Below are positions 1 to 9,924 of a stretch of 64,000 nucleotides of DNA, piece after piece (the first letter of the stretch is position 1; each line of letters begins with the position of its first letter). Position numbers and translations under genes: made by a program. Source of the stretch: Caryophanales bacterium UBA1744 (GTDB lineage: Bacteria; Bacillota_I; Bacilli_A; RFN20; CAG-826); NCBI GenBank assembly GCA_002314915.1, contig DCHU01000082.1, positions 6,591 through 70,590 on the forward strand, read 5' to 3'. The notes under the pieces were generated by a model. It made no database searches, was not told where the DNA came from, and saw nothing but the letters and a program-made list of their open reading frames with translations.

Positions 1-978
1 GTTAATCTGCTGAGAAAGCACTCCAATTGGCTGCGTGAAGGACTTTGAGTACATCAAGAAGGAAACTACGGTACCGACAGAGAACATCGCCTCAAATGAG
101 CCCAAATTGTCTTTATAGACAAGAAGGACTGATGCGATGATGCCGAGGATGATGTATTGGAGGGTTCCTGCCTGGTTGATGACTGGCATCAAGACATTTG
201 AGTATCTGTTTGCTTTTGTAGACTCTTCGCAGAGTTTGTCATTCAAGACGTTGAATCCTGCGATAGCCTCTTCTTCGTGGTTGAAGACTTTGACGACCTT
301 TTGGCCATTGATCATCTCTTCGACATAACCGTTGGTCTTTCCTAAGGAAATCTGCTGTTTGACGAAGTATTTACCAGAGCTCTTTGTGACTGCTTTAGTG
401 AAGAAGAACATTGGGATTGTTAACAAAATAACAATTATTGCGAGCATCCAGTTGGTGATGAACATCATGACGCCAACAACGATGATGCTGAAGGTGGCGC
501 TGACGAGCATTGGCCAAGCTCTAGACATAGCCTCGCGAAGTGTATCGACGTCGTTTGTGTAGACAGACATGATATCTCCACGTGTTCTTGTGTCGAAATA
601 AGATAGAGGTAAGGTCTGCATGTGCTCAAAAAGCTCATCCCTGATCTTCTTTTGTGTTCCCTGTGCAACTTTGGACATGAGGAAGTTATAAAAGTAGATC
701 GATACGATACCGCAGAGATATATTCCCGCCATGATTCCGAGATACATAGCAAGTCTAGACAATATGTCTGGATCTGAGATGTTTGCGAGGATGTCATCGA
801 CGAATATCGTTCCGATGAACATGCTGTTCGCTGCATTTGAAATACAGGAAACTATGACGCAGAAAAGGGAGAGGAAGAATGGGACAGGGAAGTATTTGAC
901 TTCGTAACCGAGGATTCTCTTTATGGCTGATTTCATCTGTCCTTTGTCAGCCATGATTGGGCGTTTAGTTTGCGACAT
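1..978 (-). CDS. ABC exporter half-transporter, permease domain (3' part beyond window)
   Basis: Reading leftward from 978 gives 326 codons without a stop, running off the window edge. The visible part is a type-1 ABC exporter membrane domain with several hydrophobic segments and the family's conserved stretch around 'LSYFDTRTRGDIMSVYTNDVDTLR'-like residues near position 125. The ATPase domain must lie beyond the edge. The start is the ATG at 978, because GGAGGAGG lies about 8 nt upstream; an in-frame ATG at 954 lacks such a site. The start overlaps the end of the upstream half-transporter by 14 nt, so the two are co-translated and very likely form one heterodimeric exporter. The substrate (drug, lipid or peptide) cannot be read from the sequence. 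Confidence 0.9.
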   Translation of the reverse strand, partial: MSQTKRPIMADKGQMKSAIKRILGYEVKYFPVPFFLSLFCVIVSCISNAANSMFIGTIFVDDILANISDPDILSRLAMYLGIMAGIYLCGIVSIYFYNFLMSKVAQGTQKKIRDELFEHMQTLPLSYFDTRTRGDIMSVYTNDVDTLREAMSRAWPMLVSATFSIIVVGVMMFITNWMLAIIVILLTIPMFFFTKAVTKSSGKYFVKQQISLGKTNGYVEEMINGQKVVKVFNHEEEAIAGFNVLNDKLCEESTKANRYSNVLMPVINQAGTLQYIILGIIASVLLVYKDNLGSFEAMFSVGTVVSFLMYSKSFTQPIGVLSQQIN

Positions 979-2773
979 CGAAATCACCTCCTCCCAATTG
1001 AGTATCCACTAACTCTTTGTAGATTTGGCAGGAAGAATATAATTCTTCGCTTGTGCCTTTTGCGACTATTTCGCCTTCATCCATAACAAGGATGATGTCA
1101 CAGTCTTTAACGGACAAAACGCGTTCTGCGACTATGAATTTGGTAACTTCTGGTTTTTCGTTTTTGAGATAACCGCGAATTGTTGCGTCTGTGTGGGTGT
1201 CAACTGCGCTAGTTGAGTCATCCAAGATGAGGATCTTTGGATTCTTGAGCAACGCTCTAGCGATGCAGAGTCTCTGTCTTTGACCGCCGGAGACGTTTGT
1301 GCCTCCTTCGTCGAGCATTGTGTCGTATTTGTCAGGGAATCTGTTGATGAACTCGGATGCGCAAGCCATATCGCAGGCTTTTGCAATCTCTTCGTCCGTT
1401 GCGTCTTTGTTGCCCCATAAGAGGTTTTCTTTGATGGTTCCTGTGAACAAGACGTTCTTCTGGAGGACCACCGCTACCGAGTCTCTTAAGGCTGTTAGGT
1501 CATACTCTTTGACGTTATGGCCGCCGACCTTAACCTCGCCTTCTGAAGCGTCATAAAGTCTAGCGATTAAGTTGAGGAGCGATGTCTTTGATGAACCTGT
1601 TGAACCAACGATTCCGACTGTTGATCCTGTAGGGATTGTGACGTTTATGTTCTTAAGGACATTGTGGTCTGGGTTTGAGAAGTAATGGAAGTTGACATTA
1701 TCAAAGATAACCTCTCCATTTGGAATCTCTGTTATTGCGTTCTCAGGAGATACGATGTCTGGTTCTTCTTTTAGGACGGCAACAATACGTTCTGCTGAGT
1801 TTCTAGCGATAATGACCTGAACATAGACCATTGATAAAAGCATCAATGCGAACATGATCTGGAATACGTATGTAAGGAGTGAAGTTAAGTCGCCTGTTGT
1901 TAAGAATGAGTCACCATATTTCTTGATGAGTGTTGCTCCTAAGAAACAGATGAGGATTGATGAGGTGTAGGAAAGAAGTTGGAGCAATGGGCTGTTAAAT
2001 GCGATCATCGCTTCGGCTTTAACGAATTTTTTATAAATAAAGAGTGAGACTTTGCTGAATTTTTCGTTCTGTTCTTTCTGTCTATCAAACGCCTTGACGA
2101 CTCTGATGCCAGCGACATCTTCCTGAATCTCCTGATTCAAGTGATCGTAAGTGTTGAAGATCTGAACGAATGTTGGGTGAACTCTATTCGCGATGAATAA
2201 AAGGAAGAATCCAACTACCGGAGTTAAGCAGAGGAACACGAGAGCGAGCTGCCAAGACTTGATGAATGCGATTGTCATGGCGAAAACCAAGAGCAAAGGC
2301 GCTCTTAATGAGGCTCTGATTGTCATCTGATATGCGAACTGGACGTTTGTAATGTCGGTTGTCATTCTGGTGACGATTGATGATGTAGAGAACTTATCAA
2401 CGTTGTTGAATGAGTATTTCTGGATCTTCTCGTACATGGACTTTCTGATATTGTGTCCGATGCCGCATGCTGCATTTGCGGCAAACCATCCAGCGAGAAT
2501 GCCTGTGATGATCGCGAGAACGGCGGTTAGAATCATTATTCCGCCTAGAATGAATACCCGGCTGAGATTGATTTCTGTTGATGGACCCCATATGACTATG
2601 CTTTCGCTGAAGAAGCACACCGCTTCTCCTTTGATGAGGTTAACAAGCCATCCGGTTAAGGTTGGGACGGCGATTTCACACATTGTTTCGATAACGCAGA
2701 AGAACCATGTCAAAAGAATGTCCTTCTTGTATTTGCCGAGCTGTTTATTTAGTTCATTGATTGTTTTTAACAT
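965..2773 (-). CDS. ABC exporter half-transporter with degenerate ATP site
   Basis: A 602-residue fusion of an N-terminal six-helix membrane domain (about residues 15-320) and a C-terminal ATPase domain. The ATPase shows Walker A GSTGSSKTS, signature NVSGGQRQR, and Walker B ending in LDDSTSAVD. The usual catalytic Glu after Walker B is Asp and the switch His is replaced in 'VAERVLSV', the pattern of the subunit that contributes the non-hydrolysing site in heterodimeric exporters such as LmrCD or BmrCD. That fits the partner encoded directly downstream with a 14-nt overlap. A GTG lies 9 nt further upstream (2782), but the ATG at 2773 is correctly spaced from AGGAGG and is preferred. Substrate unknown. 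Confidence 0.9.
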   Translation of the reverse strand: MLKTINELNKQLGKYKKDILLTWFFCVIETMCEIAVPTLTGWLVNLIKGEAVCFFSESIVIWGPSTEINLSRVFILGGIMILTAVLAIITGILAGWFAANAACGIGHNIRKSMYEKIQKYSFNNVDKFSTSSIVTRMTTDITNVQFAYQMTIRASLRAPLLLVFAMTIAFIKSWQLALVFLCLTPVVGFFLLFIANRVHPTFVQIFNTYDHLNQEIQEDVAGIRVVKAFDRQKEQNEKFSKVSLFIYKKFVKAEAMIAFNSPLLQLLSYTSSILICFLGATLIKKYGDSFLTTGDLTSLLTYVFQIMFALMLLSMVYVQVIIARNSAERIVAVLKEEPDIVSPENAITEIPNGEVIFDNVNFHYFSNPDHNVLKNINVTIPTGSTVGIVGSTGSSKTSLLNLIARLYDASEGEVKVGGHNVKEYDLTALRDSVAVVLQKNVLFTGTIKENLLWGNKDATDEEIAKACDMACASEFINRFPDKYDTMLDEGGTNVSGGQRQRLCIARALLKNPKILILDDSTSAVDTHTDATIRGYLKNEKPEVTKFIVAERVLSVKDCDIILVMDEGEIVAKGTSEELYSSCQIYKELVDTQLGGGDFDVAN

Positions 2774-2786
2774 AATAAACACCTCC

Positions 2787-2813
2787 TAATGCGCTAATAC
2801 TTTAGTAGCATTA
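2787..2813. promoter_or_regulatory. Imperfect inverted repeat, candidate MarR-type operator
   Basis: Between the dus stop and the ABC exporter pair the sequence TAATGcGCTAaTA-CTT-TAgTAGCATTA forms an imperfect dyad reaching almost to the Shine-Dalgarno site. MarR-family repressors often bind such AT-rich dyads ahead of drug-exporter pairs, but no MarR gene is in the window, so the regulator is inferred only. Confidence 0.35.
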
Positions 2814-2843
2814 AAAAATTTGTGTAAGAACTATTTTAAATTT

Positions 2844-3818
2844 CTACAAATGAGAGCGGTTTTTTATGCCGTTGAATATCTTTTTCAAGTCATCTGTGGA
2901 CTTGGTGTTCATCGATATTGCCGCTCTGATTTTCTTATAGCCGGGGAAGCCTTTAAAGAAATGGGGTGTGAGACCTCTTAACTGCATGACAGCATCATGC
3001 TCGCCAAGTTGCTCTATGAGCATATTCGAGAATGTCTCCGCCCACTCCACTTGATCTTCGAGGGTTGGTTCTGGTAACAACTCCTCGCCATTCATCGCTC
3101 TTTCGATGTTGGTTATGAGTCTTGGATTGCCAAGGCCGCCTCTTGCGACCATGACAAATTGGGCTTTGGTTATTTCTAACGCTTTCATCGCATCTTCTAC
3201 GGTGAAGATATCTCCGCTGATGCAAAGAGGAACTGGCAGCCTTTCTCCAAGACCTCTGATCTTTTCGTAATCGGCGGTGCCCATATAGAGCTGTCTAGAT
3301 GTTCTAGCATGGATTGTGATGAGTTTTACGCCCGCTTTGACAAGGACATCGCAGATTTCCTCATAGTTGATTGAGTTCTCATCCCAGCCGAGTCTAATCT
3401 TTGCGGTTACGGGTTTTGTAGAACGCTCGCAGATGGCCTTCATGTACTCATAAAGACCCTTTGGGTCCTTGAGCCAGGCAGATCCTGCTCCGGTTTGGAC
3501 GACCTTATGTACTGGACAGCCCAAATTTATGTCCAAAATGTCGTACTGAGCCTCTTTCTCGATTATATCGATAGCTTTTAGGGTCATTTCGATTTTGGAG
3601 CCGAAAAGCTGTAATCCGACCGGTCTATCGATGTCGCTTGTGGCGAAGTATCTCATCGTCTTCTCGTTGCCATATGCAAGTCCACAGTCAGAAATCATTT
3701 CACTATAGGAAAGGGCAACGCCAAAAAGCTTACAGAAATCTCTATAAGCTAGTGTGGTCACCCCTGCCATTGGGCCGAGGATGACGTGTCCGTTTATTTC
3801 AATGTCGCCGATTTTCAT
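2844..3818 (-). CDS. dusB: tRNA-dihydrouridine synthase, DusB type
   Basis: A 324-residue flavoenzyme that reduces uridines to dihydrouridine in tRNA, using FMN and NADPH. It starts with the FMN-binding segment GPMAGVTTLAYRDFCK. The catalytic Cys is in NLGCPVHKV, and IHARTSRQLY and the phosphate-binding end VMVARGGLGNP follow. Length is normal for DusB. The usual 'GRA' before GNP is 'RGG' here, a mild deviation. It follows ftsH, separated by a hairpin with a T-rich tail, and precedes the exporter genes. No good Shine-Dalgarno site is visible before the ATG at 3818, which lies 13 nt after the hairpin. Rlm/Dus subfamily assignment is by general resemblance. Confidence 0.93.
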   Translation of the reverse strand: MKIGDIEINGHVILGPMAGVTTLAYRDFCKLFGVALSYSEMISDCGLAYGNEKTMRYFATSDIDRPVGLQLFGSKIEMTLKAIDIIEKEAQYDILDINLGCPVHKVVQTGAGSAWLKDPKGLYEYMKAICERSTKPVTAKIRLGWDENSINYEEICDVLVKAGVKLITIHARTSRQLYMGTADYEKIRGLGERLPVPLCISGDIFTVEDAMKALEITKAQFVMVARGGLGNPRLITNIERAMNGEELLPEPTLEDQVEWAETFSNMLIEQLGEHDAVMQLRGLTPHFFKGFPGYKKIRAAISMNTKSTDDLKKIFNGIKNRSHL

Positions 3819-3825
3819 ATACTCA

Positions 3826-3853
3826 AAATAAAGAGGCCAAATTAATGGCCTCT
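3826..3853 (-). terminator. Hairpin with T-rich tail between ftsH and dusB
   Basis: On the minus strand AGAGGCC and GGCCTCT form a perfect 7-bp stem around an 8-nt loop, followed by TTTATTTT. It lies just after the ftsH stop and just before the dusB start, so it probably terminates most ftsH transcripts and lets a fraction read through. Confidence 0.75.
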
Positions 3854-3858
3854 AAATA

Positions 3859-6042
3859 TTATTCGTTTACTGGAGTTTCTTCCACAATTGGTTGTGGCTC
3901 ATCGTCAGTTTTCTTTGTCTGAGCCTCTTCCTTTTCTGGAAGTTTTCCGGTCTTAACGAGAGATTCGATCTCTTCGGATGTGATTGTTTCCTGAGCTAAG
4001 AGAGTCTCTGCGATAAGGGTGACCTGTTCCTTGTGGGATGAGATGATGTCGAGCGCTTCTTTGTGGGCTTTCTCGATGATTTCTCTAACGGCCTTGTCGA
4101 TTTCATCCGCAACTGCTGCAGAGAAGTTCTTCTGGGTGTTAGCGTAGTCTCTTCCAAGGAAGACCGATCCTGTATCGTGCTCATACTGGATTGGTCCAAG
4201 GTCTGACATACCCCATTCGGTGACCATCATACGAGCGATTCTTGTAGCCTTCTCGATATCGTTTGATGCACCTGATGAGATGTCGTCGAAGAACACTTCT
4301 TCTGATGCGCGACCGCCGAGTAATCCGGTGATTTCTGCGAGGAGTTCCTTCTTTGTTAAGAGGAATCTGTCATCCTGTGGCATCATCTGGACGTGTCCGC
4401 CAGTCTTACCACGTGGAATGATTGTGATCTTCTGAACTTTCTCTGAGTATGGGAGAGTTAAACCGATGACTGCGTGGCCCGCTTCATGATAAGCGACCTG
4501 CTTTCTCTCGATTTCGTTCATGCCTTTGCCGTTCTTAGCAACGCCGGCGATACGTCTATCGATAGCCTCTTCGATTTCAGCCATGCCGACTTCATTCTTT
4601 TTGAATCTGACAGCAAGAATTGCTGCTTCGTTTAAGATGTTGTCGATATCAGCACCGGAGAATCCGACCGTTCTCTTCGCGAGAACTGAGAAGTCGACTT
4701 CTGGGGAAATCTTCTTGTTTCTTGCGTGGACTTTGAAGATTGCTTCACGTCCTTTTGCGTCTGGTAAGTTAACTGTGATGATTCTATCGAATCTTCCAGG
4801 TCTCATAAGAGCTGGGTCAAGAACATCGTCACGGTTTGTTGCTGCCATGACAAGGATACCCGCATTATATGCGAAGCCATCCATCTCAACTAACAACTGG
4901 TTGAGTGTCTGCTCACGCTCATCGTTGCCGCCACCAAGGCCTGCGCCTCTCTGACGTCCAACAGCATCGATTTCATCGATAAAGACGATACATGGAGCGG
5001 TTGCTTTAGCTTTTTTGAATAAATCTCTAACACGTCCTGCACCGACACCGACGAACATTTCGACGAAATCAGAACCTGAGATGCTATAGAATGGAACTCC
5101 AGCTTCACCAGCTGTAGCTTTAGCTAAAAGTGTTTTACCTGTACCAGGTGAGCCGACGAGAAGAACGCCTTTAGGGAGTCTTGCGCCGAATGCGGAGTAC
5201 TTCTTTGGCTCTTTGAGATATTCGACCATCTCGACCATTTCAGCCTTTTCTTCATCGCAGCCTGCGACATCGTCGAATCTGACTTTTGATGTCTCTTTTC
5301 TAGCTGGTGACTTGTTGAAGTCCATAGCCTGACGGTTTGCGCCGCCTGCCGCACCTGCAAGTCTTGAGAAGAGGAATGCGCCGAATCCGATCAAGAGAAC
5401 GAGTTCAATGATCGTTGGTCCCCAAGTTTCCCACCAAGACACTTCGTAAGCGTCTTCAACTGAGATTGTGCCTTTTGTCAACGTCTTGAGCGCGTTTGCT
5501 GAGACAAGAGATTCAAAATATTTTGAATCAATCTTATCATTCCACTCGTTGACCTTGTTTGTGAGGATTGTTGCGTAGGATTCGTGGTTAGCTTTGTATG
5601 CTGTTCCGCCATCATAGACCGTTATGGTTTCTTCGTTATCAAATCTGTCGTTTGAGATGTAAACGGTTGTTGTGGTCTTGTTGACAGGGGCGCCGCTCAA
5701 ATCAATCTGGTAGACGGTCATCTTGACCACTACTGCCTGATAGCTCTTTGATTCTGACCAAGACTGAACGTAGTAGGTCTTTTTGGCATTTTCCGCTGTG
5801 ATGCTTGAGTAGTCGGTGTTGATTTCCATTACCGCCACATCACCTTCTTTAACGACGTTTCCGTCTGCGTCTTTCTTGAGTTCATATCTCAAATATGTGT
5901 CTAAATCACCTTCATTCCAGGTTGTTGATTTAGTAACCGCCGAGGAAATGAAGTAGAAAATGAAGGCGATTGCGATTGCGCCTATGATCAAATATGGGAT
6001 AAGGGTTAATAACGGACTACGCTTCTTTGGTTGTTCATCCAT
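3859..6042 (-). CDS. ftsH: ATP-dependent zinc metalloprotease FtsH
   Basis: A 727-residue membrane AAA+ protease that degrades misfolded membrane proteins and selected regulators. There is one membrane helix at about 12-34, an extracytoplasmic domain to about 204, a second helix to about 228, then the AAA module: Walker A GSPGTGKT, Walker B IVFIDEID, and second region of homology around RPGRFDR. The zinc site is HEAGH. The extracytoplasmic domain is about 170 residues, clearly larger than the roughly 75 usual in FtsH. AAGGAGG precedes the ATG at 6042. The untranslated leader carries a small perfect hairpin (ATTGCT/AGCAAT, 6069-6084). The end is acidic and low in complexity. Its position downstream of rqcP matches the Bacillus gene order with intervening genes missing. 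Confidence 0.97.
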   Translation of the reverse strand: MDEQPKKRSPLLTLIPYLIIGAIAIAFIFYFISSAVTKSTTWNEGDLDTYLRYELKKDADGNVVKEGDVAVMEINTDYSSITAENAKKTYYVQSWSESKSYQAVVVKMTVYQIDLSGAPVNKTTTTVYISNDRFDNEETITVYDGGTAYKANHESYATILTNKVNEWNDKIDSKYFESLVSANALKTLTKGTISVEDAYEVSWWETWGPTIIELVLLIGFGAFLFSRLAGAAGGANRQAMDFNKSPARKETSKVRFDDVAGCDEEKAEMVEMVEYLKEPKKYSAFGARLPKGVLLVGSPGTGKTLLAKATAGEAGVPFYSISGSDFVEMFVGVGAGRVRDLFKKAKATAPCIVFIDEIDAVGRQRGAGLGGGNDEREQTLNQLLVEMDGFAYNAGILVMAATNRDDVLDPALMRPGRFDRIITVNLPDAKGREAIFKVHARNKKISPEVDFSVLAKRTVGFSGADIDNILNEAAILAVRFKKNEVGMAEIEEAIDRRIAGVAKNGKGMNEIERKQVAYHEAGHAVIGLTLPYSEKVQKITIIPRGKTGGHVQMMPQDDRFLLTKKELLAEITGLLGGRASEEVFFDDISSGASNDIEKATRIARMMVTEWGMSDLGPIQYEHDTGSVFLGRDYANTQKNFSAAVADEIDKAVREIIEKAHKEALDIISSHKEQVTLIAETLLAQETITSEEIESLVKTGKLPEKEEAQTKKTDDEPQPIVEETPVNE

Positions 6043-6155
6043 GGTTGTACCTCCTTATGAATTGGTTAATTGCTTTTGAGCAATACGCACTTTAACAAAT
6101 TTTAAGCGATTATCAATAAAAACACTTAGTAGAGTCACTCTATTTTGAGTAGAGA

Positions 6156-6431
6156 TTACTCAGAAACCGCGACTCTATCGATGGTTTCATCGCTGATTAT
6201 CTCGTACATTCCCTGTGCGTCTTCTTTCTTGGCGAATGTGCGAATTTCTAGGACTTTGACGGTTAATTTGTGTCTTCCGATGAGAACCACAAGGGTATCT
6301 CCGGGATTGACTTCGGTCATTGGTTTAGCAACCTTGCCGTTGATGAACACGTCTTTGTCATCGCAGAGGTCTTTTGCGGTCTCTCTGCGTTTGATGATTC
6401 TTGATACTTTCAAATACTTATCGATTCTCAT
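6156..6431 (-). CDS. rqcP: S4-domain RNA-binding protein RqcP (YabO family)
   Basis: A 91-residue protein made almost entirely of an S4 RNA-binding fold (MRIDKYLKVSRIIKRRETAK, then a GD-containing turn at 'NPGDTLVV'). RqcP works with RqcH on stalled 50S subunits, helping C-terminal Ala tailing of nascent chains for degradation. The mfd-yabO neighbourhood is as in Bacillus. It lies 18 nt after mfd. No Shine-Dalgarno site precedes the ATG; TAAAAT occurs 7 nt upstream, so an internal leaderless start is conceivable. The family call is firm; the role is from relatives. Confidence 0.88.
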   Translation of the reverse strand: MRIDKYLKVSRIIKRRETAKDLCDDKDVFINGKVAKPMTEVNPGDTLVVLIGRHKLTVKVLEIRTFAKKEDAQGMYEIISDETIDRVAVSE

Positions 6432-6449
6432 AACTATGATTTTATCATT

Positions 6450-9400
6450 TTATGCCTTATGTGACATATATAGGGTGTGAACGAGTCTCAAGATTCCTTC
6501 TAGGTCGTTGAACCAAGTTGGTTTCTTCTCGAGTCTGATTTTGAGTTTCTTCTCAACGAATGTGACTCTTATCTTGTTAAGATAAGGAACCATTGCATTG
6601 AATAACTCTTGTCCGATGCCGTTTATCCTAGAGAAACAATCATCCATTGTGATATCGATGGTTGTCTTGGTTTCCTCAATTCCCGCAAACTCGATGTTTG
6701 AGGATAAGAGGTCCACTCTCTTTTTCTGGATTAAGAGCTCTGCTTCCTTTGGAAGTTTTCCGTAAACCTGACGCATCTTCTTTGCAATCGCAGTTATCTG
6801 CTCTTCTTTTTCGGCGGACTCGAGTTCCTGATATAACTCGATCTTGTCGCTGTTCTCGGCAAAACCCGTTGGGATATACGCATCGATGTTGAACACCTTC
6901 TTTGGTTTAGGTGGCTCTTTTACGATGCCCGTTTGTTTGGCCATGATGGTTTCATTGAGCATCTTTAGATATAAATCTAATCCAATTGTGTCGATGAATC
7001 CGGCTTGTTCTGCTCCAAGGATGTCTCCTGCGCCACGGATCATAAGGTCTCTTTGAGCGATTTTGAATCCGCTGCCAAGCTCTGTGAAGTCCTGGATGGC
7101 CTTAAGTCTCTTTTGGGCGTCCTCATTCATGTTCTTCTGAGGTTTGTATAACAAATATGCATACGCGATTCTATCGCCTCTTCCAACTCGACCCTTGATT
7201 TGGTAGAGCTGGGACAATCCGAATCTGTCGGAATCCTCGACGATAATCATATTCGCGTTAGGAACGTCGATTCCGTTCTCAACAATTGATGTTGCGACGA
7301 GGACGTTAATTTCTCCGTCATAGAACTTCGCCATGACGTCTTCCACTTCTGTTTTTTCCATCTTTCCATGTACCACTCCAACCGATGCATCTTGGACGTT
7401 GTTCGCAATCTTTGATGCGACGTTATAGATGGTTGATACCATGTTGTGGACATAGAACACCTGGCCACTTCGAGCGAGTTCTCTTCCGATTAACTCATAG
7501 ACAACATCCTCCTTATAAGGAGTGACATATGTTTGGATAGGCATTCTTGAAGCTGGGGCCGTATTGATTTCAGACATTGGTCTGATACCGATCAACGACA
7601 TTTGGAGCGTTCTAGGAATTGGTGTTGCAGATAAGGTTAAGACATCAACGCTTCTCTTGAGTTCTTTAATCTTTTCTTTCTGCTCGACACCGAATCTCTG
7701 CTCTTCATCCACGATCAACAAACCAAGGTTTTGGAATTTGATGTCTTTAGATAAAAGCCTGTGTGTTCCAATTGCTAAATCTATCTTTCCTTTGATGAGG
7801 AGTTCCATATCAAGTTTCTGCCTTGATTCAGGAACCAAACGGGAAAACTGAGCGATGTGAACACCAAAGGTGGCGAATCTCTGGAGGGCGTTTTCGTAAT
7901 GTTGTCTCGCTAAAAGGGTTGTTGGGCAAAGTATCGCCACTTGCTTGCCTGCTGATATGGCTTTGAAAGCTGCTCGCATAGCTACTTCGGTTTTACCGAA
8001 ACCAACGTCGCCGCACAAGAGCCTGTCCATGATTTTGTCAGACTCCATATCCATCTTTATCTCTTCAAGAGATTTGGCTTGATCAGCTGTTAATTCATAT
8101 GGGAACTCGTCTTCGAATCTCTTCTGAAGTTCGTCATCAGGAGGGAATGCAAAGCCGGTTTCCTGAACGCGGTTGGCATAGAGTTCGAGAAGTCTGTCCG
8201 CGAGCTCATCCATCTTCTCCTGGATTTTGGCTTTCTTCTTTTTCCAGTCGGCACCTGATAGATGTGAGAGTCTAGGAGCGGCGCCTTCTCTTCCTGAATA
8301 CTTACGTACCAATCTAAATTGTTCCAAAGGAACATAAAGCGTTTCATTGCCTGCGTAGGCAATCTTTAAATAATCTCTGTGAACCCCATCCACTTCCATT
8401 GTCTTGATTTCGATAAACTGTCCAATTCCGTTATATTCATGGACAACGTAATCGCCAGGTCTAAGGTCTTCAAAACTCTTAAGGATCGTTGCGGATTTAA
8501 ACCTTGAGGCAAATCTGCTGGATACGGATTTCTTTCCGAATATCTCGGTTGAGGAAATGTAGGTTGTGGATATTCCAGGAATTTCAAAACCGGATGATAA
8601 AGGTAGTTTGGCGATACCTAATTTACCTAAAGGTAATTCAGTTCCTTGGACATCCTCATAATCAACATTGGCGTTGTTGAGGAATGATTTGATTGTGGAT
8701 ATCTGATGGTCATCCGCCAAAGCGACGACGACCTTTTTGTTTGTCTCTAAATACGCCTGAACGGTTGGGACAATTCCTGCGATTCCCGTTGCGGCTGTAA
8801 CGATGCTTCTTACGGTAAATACAGGGTCGTTGATCTCTTTTTGGAACTTTGTTCCGTATATGATTCTTGAAGCCGGGGCTAAAGCCTCTTTCGACTTCAT
8901 ATAATGTTGGAGATGGGTTGTGATTCTTCTTGCCTCGTAGAGTTCTCTATAGTACTTCGAAGATTCTCCTTCTAGCATAGTCATCGCTCCCGCAAAACCT
9001 TCTCTATCCGCTATAAAGCAGTAGGTTGGCCAGAAGTATGAAAGGATGGAATGAGGTAGCTCTGTTGCCATTCCATAATATTTATAAGATGCAGGCGTAT
9101 AGTTTCTGCTTACGATATTCTCTAAGTCTCTTAATACATTTTCGTTTAAGAGGTCTTTATCTCCCGCCGGCATTCCCTCGGAATCCAAAGCGAGTCTATT
9201 TGTGATGTTTGTGGCGAACTCGTTGATTTCTTCATCTGTGAGATACATATCGGTTGCTGGAAGTATCTCAATCTCTTTAAGAGATTCTTCAGATGATTGG
9301 GTGGCTACATCAAAGAACCTGATCGTGTCTACTTCATCGCCAAAGAACTCAATTCGAACCGGTTTTTGATAATTGACTGAATAGATATCCAAGATGTCTC

Positions 9401-9884
9401 CTCTTGATGCGAATAACAGAGATTGATCAACCTTGTTAACGCGGTTGTAGCCCATTTCGGATAATTGGTCTTTGAGTTCGTCTAAGTTGTAACGTCCCCC
9501 TACCCTGATATCCAAAACGGCCTTCTGGAACTTCTTTGGGTCAGGAAGGTATCTATGCAACGCGGATGGGTGGGTAACCAAGATTTTTGGTGCGGGTTTT
9601 AAGAGTTGGCTCATCGCATAAAGCCTTTGGGCCATAAGCTCTCTTGATGTCGAGAGGGATTCCGCTCTTAAGAGTTCATCCGCCGGGAAGAAAACAACCT
9701 CTTCTTCCTTAAGGAAGTTTAAAAGGAACTCATATGTCTTCTGAGCACTGTACTGGTTATTGCAGACAATCGCGTAATTGCCCTTCTTTTTCTTGAAAAT
9801 ATAGGCGAAAAGAAGTCCTACACCGGTAGCTCCGTTAACGACAAAAGACCCTCTCTTGTCCAAGAGGGGGGAGGTAAGATTCAA
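6450..9884 (-). CDS. mfd: Transcription-repair coupling factor Mfd
   Basis: About 1144 residues. Mfd removes RNA polymerase stalled at lesions and recruits UvrA. N-terminal UvrB-like modules are followed by the CarD-like RNA-polymerase-interacting domain ('LRPGDYVVHEYNGIGQF'), then an SF2 translocase with GDVGFGKTEVA (Walker A), DEEQRFG (DExQ box) and 'SATPIPRTLQ', plus the TRCF C-terminal domain. The frame opens with a TTG at 9884 that has no ribosome-binding site. An AAGGAG at 9921-9926, overlapping the pth stop, is followed 9 nt later by an in-frame ACG (9911) and no ATG, GTG or TTG; the open frame continues through it, so the true start may be at 9911, adding 9 residues. It is coupled to pth upstream. 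Confidence 0.96.
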   Translation of the reverse strand: MNLTSPLLDKRGSFVVNGATGVGLLFAYIFKKKKGNYAIVCNNQYSAQKTYEFLLNFLKEEEVVFFPADELLRAESLSTSRELMAQRLYAMSQLLKPAPKILVTHPSALHRYLPDPKKFQKAVLDIRVGGRYNLDELKDQLSEMGYNRVNKVDQSLLFASRGDILDIYSVNYQKPVRIEFFGDEVDTIRFFDVATQSSEESLKEIEILPATDMYLTDEEINEFATNITNRLALDSEGMPAGDKDLLNENVLRDLENIVSRNYTPASYKYYGMATELPHSILSYFWPTYCFIADREGFAGAMTMLEGESSKYYRELYEARRITTHLQHYMKSKEALAPASRIIYGTKFQKEINDPVFTVRSIVTAATGIAGIVPTVQAYLETNKKVVVALADDHQISTIKSFLNNANVDYEDVQGTELPLGKLGIAKLPLSSGFEIPGISTTYISSTEIFGKKSVSSRFASRFKSATILKSFEDLRPGDYVVHEYNGIGQFIEIKTMEVDGVHRDYLKIAYAGNETLYVPLEQFRLVRKYSGREGAAPRLSHLSGADWKKKKAKIQEKMDELADRLLELYANRVQETGFAFPPDDELQKRFEDEFPYELTADQAKSLEEIKMDMESDKIMDRLLCGDVGFGKTEVAMRAAFKAISAGKQVAILCPTTLLARQHYENALQRFATFGVHIAQFSRLVPESRQKLDMELLIKGKIDLAIGTHRLLSKDIKFQNLGLLIVDEEQRFGVEQKEKIKELKRSVDVLTLSATPIPRTLQMSLIGIRPMSEINTAPASRMPIQTYVTPYKEDVVYELIGRELARSGQVFYVHNMVSTIYNVASKIANNVQDASVGVVHGKMEKTEVEDVMAKFYDGEINVLVATSIVENGIDVPNANMIIVEDSDRFGLSQLYQIKGRVGRGDRIAYAYLLYKPQKNMNEDAQKRLKAIQDFTELGSGFKIAQRDLMIRGAGDILGAEQAGFIDTIGLDLYLKMLNETIMAKQTGIVKEPPKPKKVFNIDAYIPTGFAENSDKIELYQELESAEKEEQITAIAKKMRQVYGKLPKEAELLIQKKRVDLLSSNIEFAGIEETKTTIDITMDDCFSRINGIGQELFNAMVPYLNKIRVTFVEKKLKIRLEKKPTWFNDLEGILRLVHTLYMSHKA

Positions 9885-9924
9885 TTTTTCTAATTCATTG
9901 AATAATTCCGTTTCGTTTGTCTCC

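Noticed and set aside
465..836. Open frame inside the first ABC exporter gene, minus strand
   Set aside because: It is an alternative frame of the ABC gene whose own frame continues unbroken to the window edge.
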